Assembly: GCA_003220535.1 (NCBI GenBank)
Contig: QHSU01000096.1
Span: forward strand, 20,038 to 84,037
Reading direction: 5' to 3'
Source: Candidatus Rokuibacteriota bacterium
GTDB taxonomy: Bacteria > Methylomirabilota > Methylomirabilia > Rokubacteriales > CSP1-6
DNA: 64,000 bases
This document shows, piece after piece, positions 61,806 through 64,000 of this stretch (the first letter of the stretch is position 1; each line of letters starts with the position of its first letter). A program made the position numbers and the translations under genes. The notes under the pieces were generated by a model that made no database searches, was not told where the DNA came from, and saw nothing but the letters and a program-made list of their open reading frames with translations.

Positions 61806-62828
61806 TTAGCTGGGTCCGGCCTTGGCCTTGTAGTAGGCGACGATGTCGCTGGTGTTCAGCCAGAACAGGTCGTAGGTCGAGCCGGTGCCGCCGGAGGTGG
61901 ACACCGGCCCGGGCCCACGGTCATAGCCGGCCGACCAGATCATCTTGTCTCCGCCGGCCGTGAACATCGGGCACGCGCCATCGATGGCCGGATTGTTGAA
62001 CGGAGCCGGGACGATCGGCCCCTTCCACTCTCGGCTTGCCGGGTCGTAGTGAACGAACTGCATCGTGTGGAACTTTCCGAAGTCATGCACGGAGACGACG
62101 CCGAGCACCAGCCCGTCCCTGGAGACGGCGTTGAGGCGGCACTTCAACCCGATCGAGTCGAGCAGCTTGCTTTCATATCTCCTGGCGGGTTGCCAGACGC
62201 CCTTTTCCATCCTGGTGGTGAAAAGGTCCGCCGTCGGAGTGGCGCCAGCCTCTCTGGGTCTGACAGAGACGAACACGGACGTATCGTCCGCGCCCGGCAG
62301 GCCGAGCGGCATGAAGCAGTGCTCGGTGGCGGGGGTGTTGATGGTGAGACTCTGGGCTTTCGCCCACTCGCCATTGGGCTGCTTGTGGGTGACCCAGATG
62401 TCCGCGTTCCCCGAACGCCGGCTCATGAAGTAGAGCGTCTTGCCGTCCGGCGTGATCCGCGGCTCCTGGTCGATGGAGTCGCTGTTAACCGTGTCGGGCA
62501 GCCGTTCGGGCGGTGTCCAGTCCGCGCCCGTCCCGGGCCACTCGCCGCTCTGGCGGATGCGGTGCGTGACGAAGATGTCCGTCGTCGTGCCGAGGACCCG
62601 CTTGTCGCCGCTGCCCGCGAAGCGGGCGAAATAGATGGCGTTCCCGTCCGGCGTGATCGTCGGCTCGTAGCTGCCGAACTCGTCGTTCGGCGGGAACGGC
62701 ATCTTCTTCGGGATCAACTCTTTCTCGGCGGCTCCCACTCGCTGCGACAGCGCCAGCGATGGCACCATCGTCGCTCCGACGACCGTCCCCGAGGCCCGAA
62801 GGAATTGTCTACGCGACAGCCTGTTCAT
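61806..62828 (-). CDS. Tat-exported PD40/WD40-like beta-propeller protein
   Basis: A 340-residue protein. The twin-arginine signal is LSRRQFLRASG with a cleavage region near ALSQR. Propeller blades of the TolB/PD40 type follow: EPTITPDGNAIYFARF, EPRITPDGKTLYFMSRRSG, NADIWVTHK and ACPMFTAGGDKMIWSAG. Ribosome-binding site AAGGAGAACACC. Tat export suggests it folds in the cytoplasm, perhaps with a bound metal. It is upstream of the CopC-CopD unit on the same strand with only 16 bases between, so the group may be one operon. Confidence 0.88.
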   Translation of the reverse strand: MNRLSRRQFLRASGTVVGATMVPSLALSQRVGAAEKELIPKKMPFPPNDEFGSYEPTITPDGNAIYFARFAGSGDKRVLGTTTDIFVTHRIRQSGEWPGTGADWTPPERLPDTVNSDSIDQEPRITPDGKTLYFMSRRSGNADIWVTHKQPNGEWAKAQSLTINTPATEHCFMPLGLPGADDTSVFVSVRPREAGATPTADLFTTRMEKGVWQPARRYESKLLDSIGLKCRLNAVSRDGLVLGVVSVHDFGKFHTMQFVHYDPASREWKGPIVPAPFNNPAIDGACPMFTAGGDKMIWSAGYDRGPGPVSTSGGTGSTYDLFWLNTSDIVAYYKAKAGPS

Positions 62829-62950
62829 GGTGTTCTCCTTCCGCTGGCTCCTTCGTTCAGTGCCCCGTCATGACCGGGCCCTGTTATACACCCGCCGCCG
62901 ACCGTCCACGAGACCCATTTCTGCTCTTGCTCACGAGGTGCTTCTCCTGC

Positions 62951-63163
62951 ATGTCGAGAACTCGGCGGCCGCTTGACTTCCCCGTCGGCGGCGGCCGCAC
63001 GACGCACGTGGACGCTGCGTTCAACACGCTGGCCACGCACGATCTTGTGCTGGCGATCCCGCGCGGCTCCATCAAGGACATGGACGACGCGGCCGCCTGG
63101 CTCGCGCGCAATCCAGCGGCGCCGCCGCGGGCCGACACGAGCGCGGGCCGGCCGATCTACTGA
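62951..63163 (+). CDS. Hypothetical small protein or remnant
   Basis: A 70-residue frame beginning MSRTRRPLDFPVGGGRTTHVDAAF. It has a helical end (DMDDAAAWLARNPAAPPRAD). A weak GAGG lies 12 bases upstream. I do not recognise it; the composition is protein-like but the surroundings give no help. It overlaps the end of the MFS gene on the opposite strand by 7 bases. Confidence 0.35.
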   Translation: MSRTRRPLDFPVGGGRTTHVDAAFNTLATHDLVLAIPRGSIKDMDDAAAWLARNPAAPPRADTSAGRPIY

Positions 63164-64000
63164 ACAGGCGTTTGTCGCTGTGAGGCCGGGGTCATCACGG
63201 TCGGGCGCTCGTCGCGCATGAAGCCCAGAACGAAGATCCCAACAATGTACGTCACGCTCAATACCGTCAGCGCGGTCGCGAATCCCGCGTTGTCCATGAG
63301 GAATCCCGTGATCAGCACCCAGAAAGGCTGGGAGAGGAAGCCCAGCAGAAAGTACAAGCTGAACGCCGCGTCGCGGTCTTCGTTCGACGCCGCATCGGCG
63401 ACGATGGCCTGCGTCTGGGTCCCGCGCGAGGAGGTGAAGGCGCTGTAGAGCAAGAGGCTGATGAACAGCATCACTTCACCCGGCCCAAGATGGGCGACCC
63501 ACAGGGTACCCACGCAGGAGAGCGCCAGGGAAGCCTGCAGCATGCGAACGCGGCTGAACTTATCGGAGAGCCAGCCGAAGAATATCGGACCCACGATACT
63601 TCCGATACTGATCGCCGTGATGAGGATCCCGATGGTCAGGCTGGAATAGCCGAAATCGTTCGCGAGGTGGGGCGCGAAATAGATCTGGTTCACCCCGCCG
63701 TCACGGCCGGCACCGCCGACCATGAACACGAGAGCGATGAGCACCATGTTGCGGTTCTTCAGCACTCTCCGGTAACTTCCGAAGCCCTGGACGAGTCCAG
63801 CCCATCCAGAACCCGCTCGATTCGGCATCCCGTAGTCACGGAAGAAGAGATAGATCAGGCCCATGACAACGCTGGCGACCGTAACGACGAAAAAGATTTG
63901 TCGCCAGCCCAGGACCAGCAGCAGCGCGGTCGCGAGAGGCGTCGCCACGAGTGTCCCCACGTTGGAGACGCTGGTGTTCAGCGCCATCACCGCGCCGCGG
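63157..64000 (-). CDS. MFS transporter (N-terminus outside window)
   Basis: The last 280 or so residues of a major facilitator superfamily permease; the start lies beyond the window. About eight helices are visible. Helix pairs carry GSIVGPIFFGWLSDKFSRVRMLQ, the conserved GxLxDRxGRR-like loop of MFS proteins, and TALTVLSVTYIVGIFVLGFM near the end. The long loop near RDYGMPNRAG joins the two halves. Substrate unknown. Confidence 0.9.
   Translation of the reverse strand, partial: RGAVMALNTSVSNVGTLVATPLATALLLVLGWRQIFFVVTVASVVMGLIYLFFRDYGMPNRAGSGWAGLVQGFGSYRRVLKNRNMVLIALVFMVGGAGRDGGVNQIYFAPHLANDFGYSSLTIGILITAISIGSIVGPIFFGWLSDKFSRVRMLQASLALSCVGTLWVAHLGPGEVMLFISLLLYSAFTSSRGTQTQAIVADAASNEDRDAAFSLYFLLGFLSQPFWVLITGFLMDNAGFATALTVLSVTYIVGIFVLGFMRDERPTVMTPASQRQTPVQ

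Noticed and set aside
1-64000. CRISPR arrays, rRNA genes, riboswitches and complete insertion sequences
   Set aside because: I looked for regularly spaced repeats, conserved rRNA segments, transposase motifs and inverted terminal repeats and found none that I could support.

Overview
The window is GC-rich, gene-dense bacterial chromosome. Its character is that of a Gram-negative soil or sediment organism: outer-membrane factors, lipoproteins, OmpA, Tat-exported proteins, many oligopeptide-type solute-binding proteins, amidohydrolases, an LLM flavoenzyme and a CaiB-type CoA-transferase. The mix is what I associate with Candidatus Rokubacteria/Methylomirabilota or deep-branching proteobacteria-like lineages. 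That placement is inference; the window has no rRNA and no intact tRNA to test it.

Layout. 0-8.1 kb: a heavy-metal efflux island. A CusS/CusR-like two-component system is divergent from an adaptor (HlyD/CusB type), an RND pump (CzcA/CusA type), a NodT-type outer-membrane factor and a small lipoprotein. Three exact 11-bp-spaced TTCAG repeats lie in the shared promoter. 8.1-14.2 kb: a broken SDR gene, an intact SDR divergent from a DUF2867-like gene, an unrecognised membrane protein coupled to an exported von Willebrand A protein, and a ThDP enzyme. 14.2-17.1 kb: a decayed zone with small genes, frameshifted remnants and an AraC-type regulator. 17.1-19.5 kb: a REC-kinase-REC hybrid sensor and a lone receiver. 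19.6-28.6 kb: a frameshifted methyltransferase, a class V PLP enzyme, a DUF255 thioredoxin protein, an ABC binding protein, OmpA, TauE, an integrase remnant, an MDR oxidoreductase and a glgB remnant. 28.6-39.3 kb: LLM oxidoreductase, an unknown protein paired with an alpha/beta hydrolase that has a Cys nucleophile, amidohydrolase, Ni/Co exporter, two beta-propeller proteins, a metallo-beta-lactamase lactonase-like protein and a GspC-like orphan.

39.3-58.9 kb: a transport and catabolic region. It holds five oligopeptide-type solute-binding proteins, two permeases but no ATPase, a CoA-transferase, a CapA-type protein, a VOC protein, an Ldh-type dehydrogenase, a D-aminoacylase-like amidohydrolase, a ThDP enzyme and a Tat-exported FMN 2-hydroxyacid oxidase carrying a CxxCH motif. 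A diverged copy of the VOC/amidohydrolase locus, internally deleted and fused in frame, lies 10 kb downstream of the parent at 58.36-58.92 kb. 59-64 kb: copper-type genes (CopC; a CopD-cytochrome c-thioredoxin-fold fusion; a CusF-like protein), a Tat-exported propeller protein and the end of an MFS transporter.

The genes suggest uptake of peptides or acylated amino acids, their deacylation and oxidation of 2-hydroxyacids, alongside two separate metal-handling modules. The most unusual items are the chimeric duplicate, the CopD-cytochrome-thioredoxin fusion, the CxxCH-bearing FMN oxidase, the membrane-protein/VWA pair, and two genes whose best start codon appears to be ATT.
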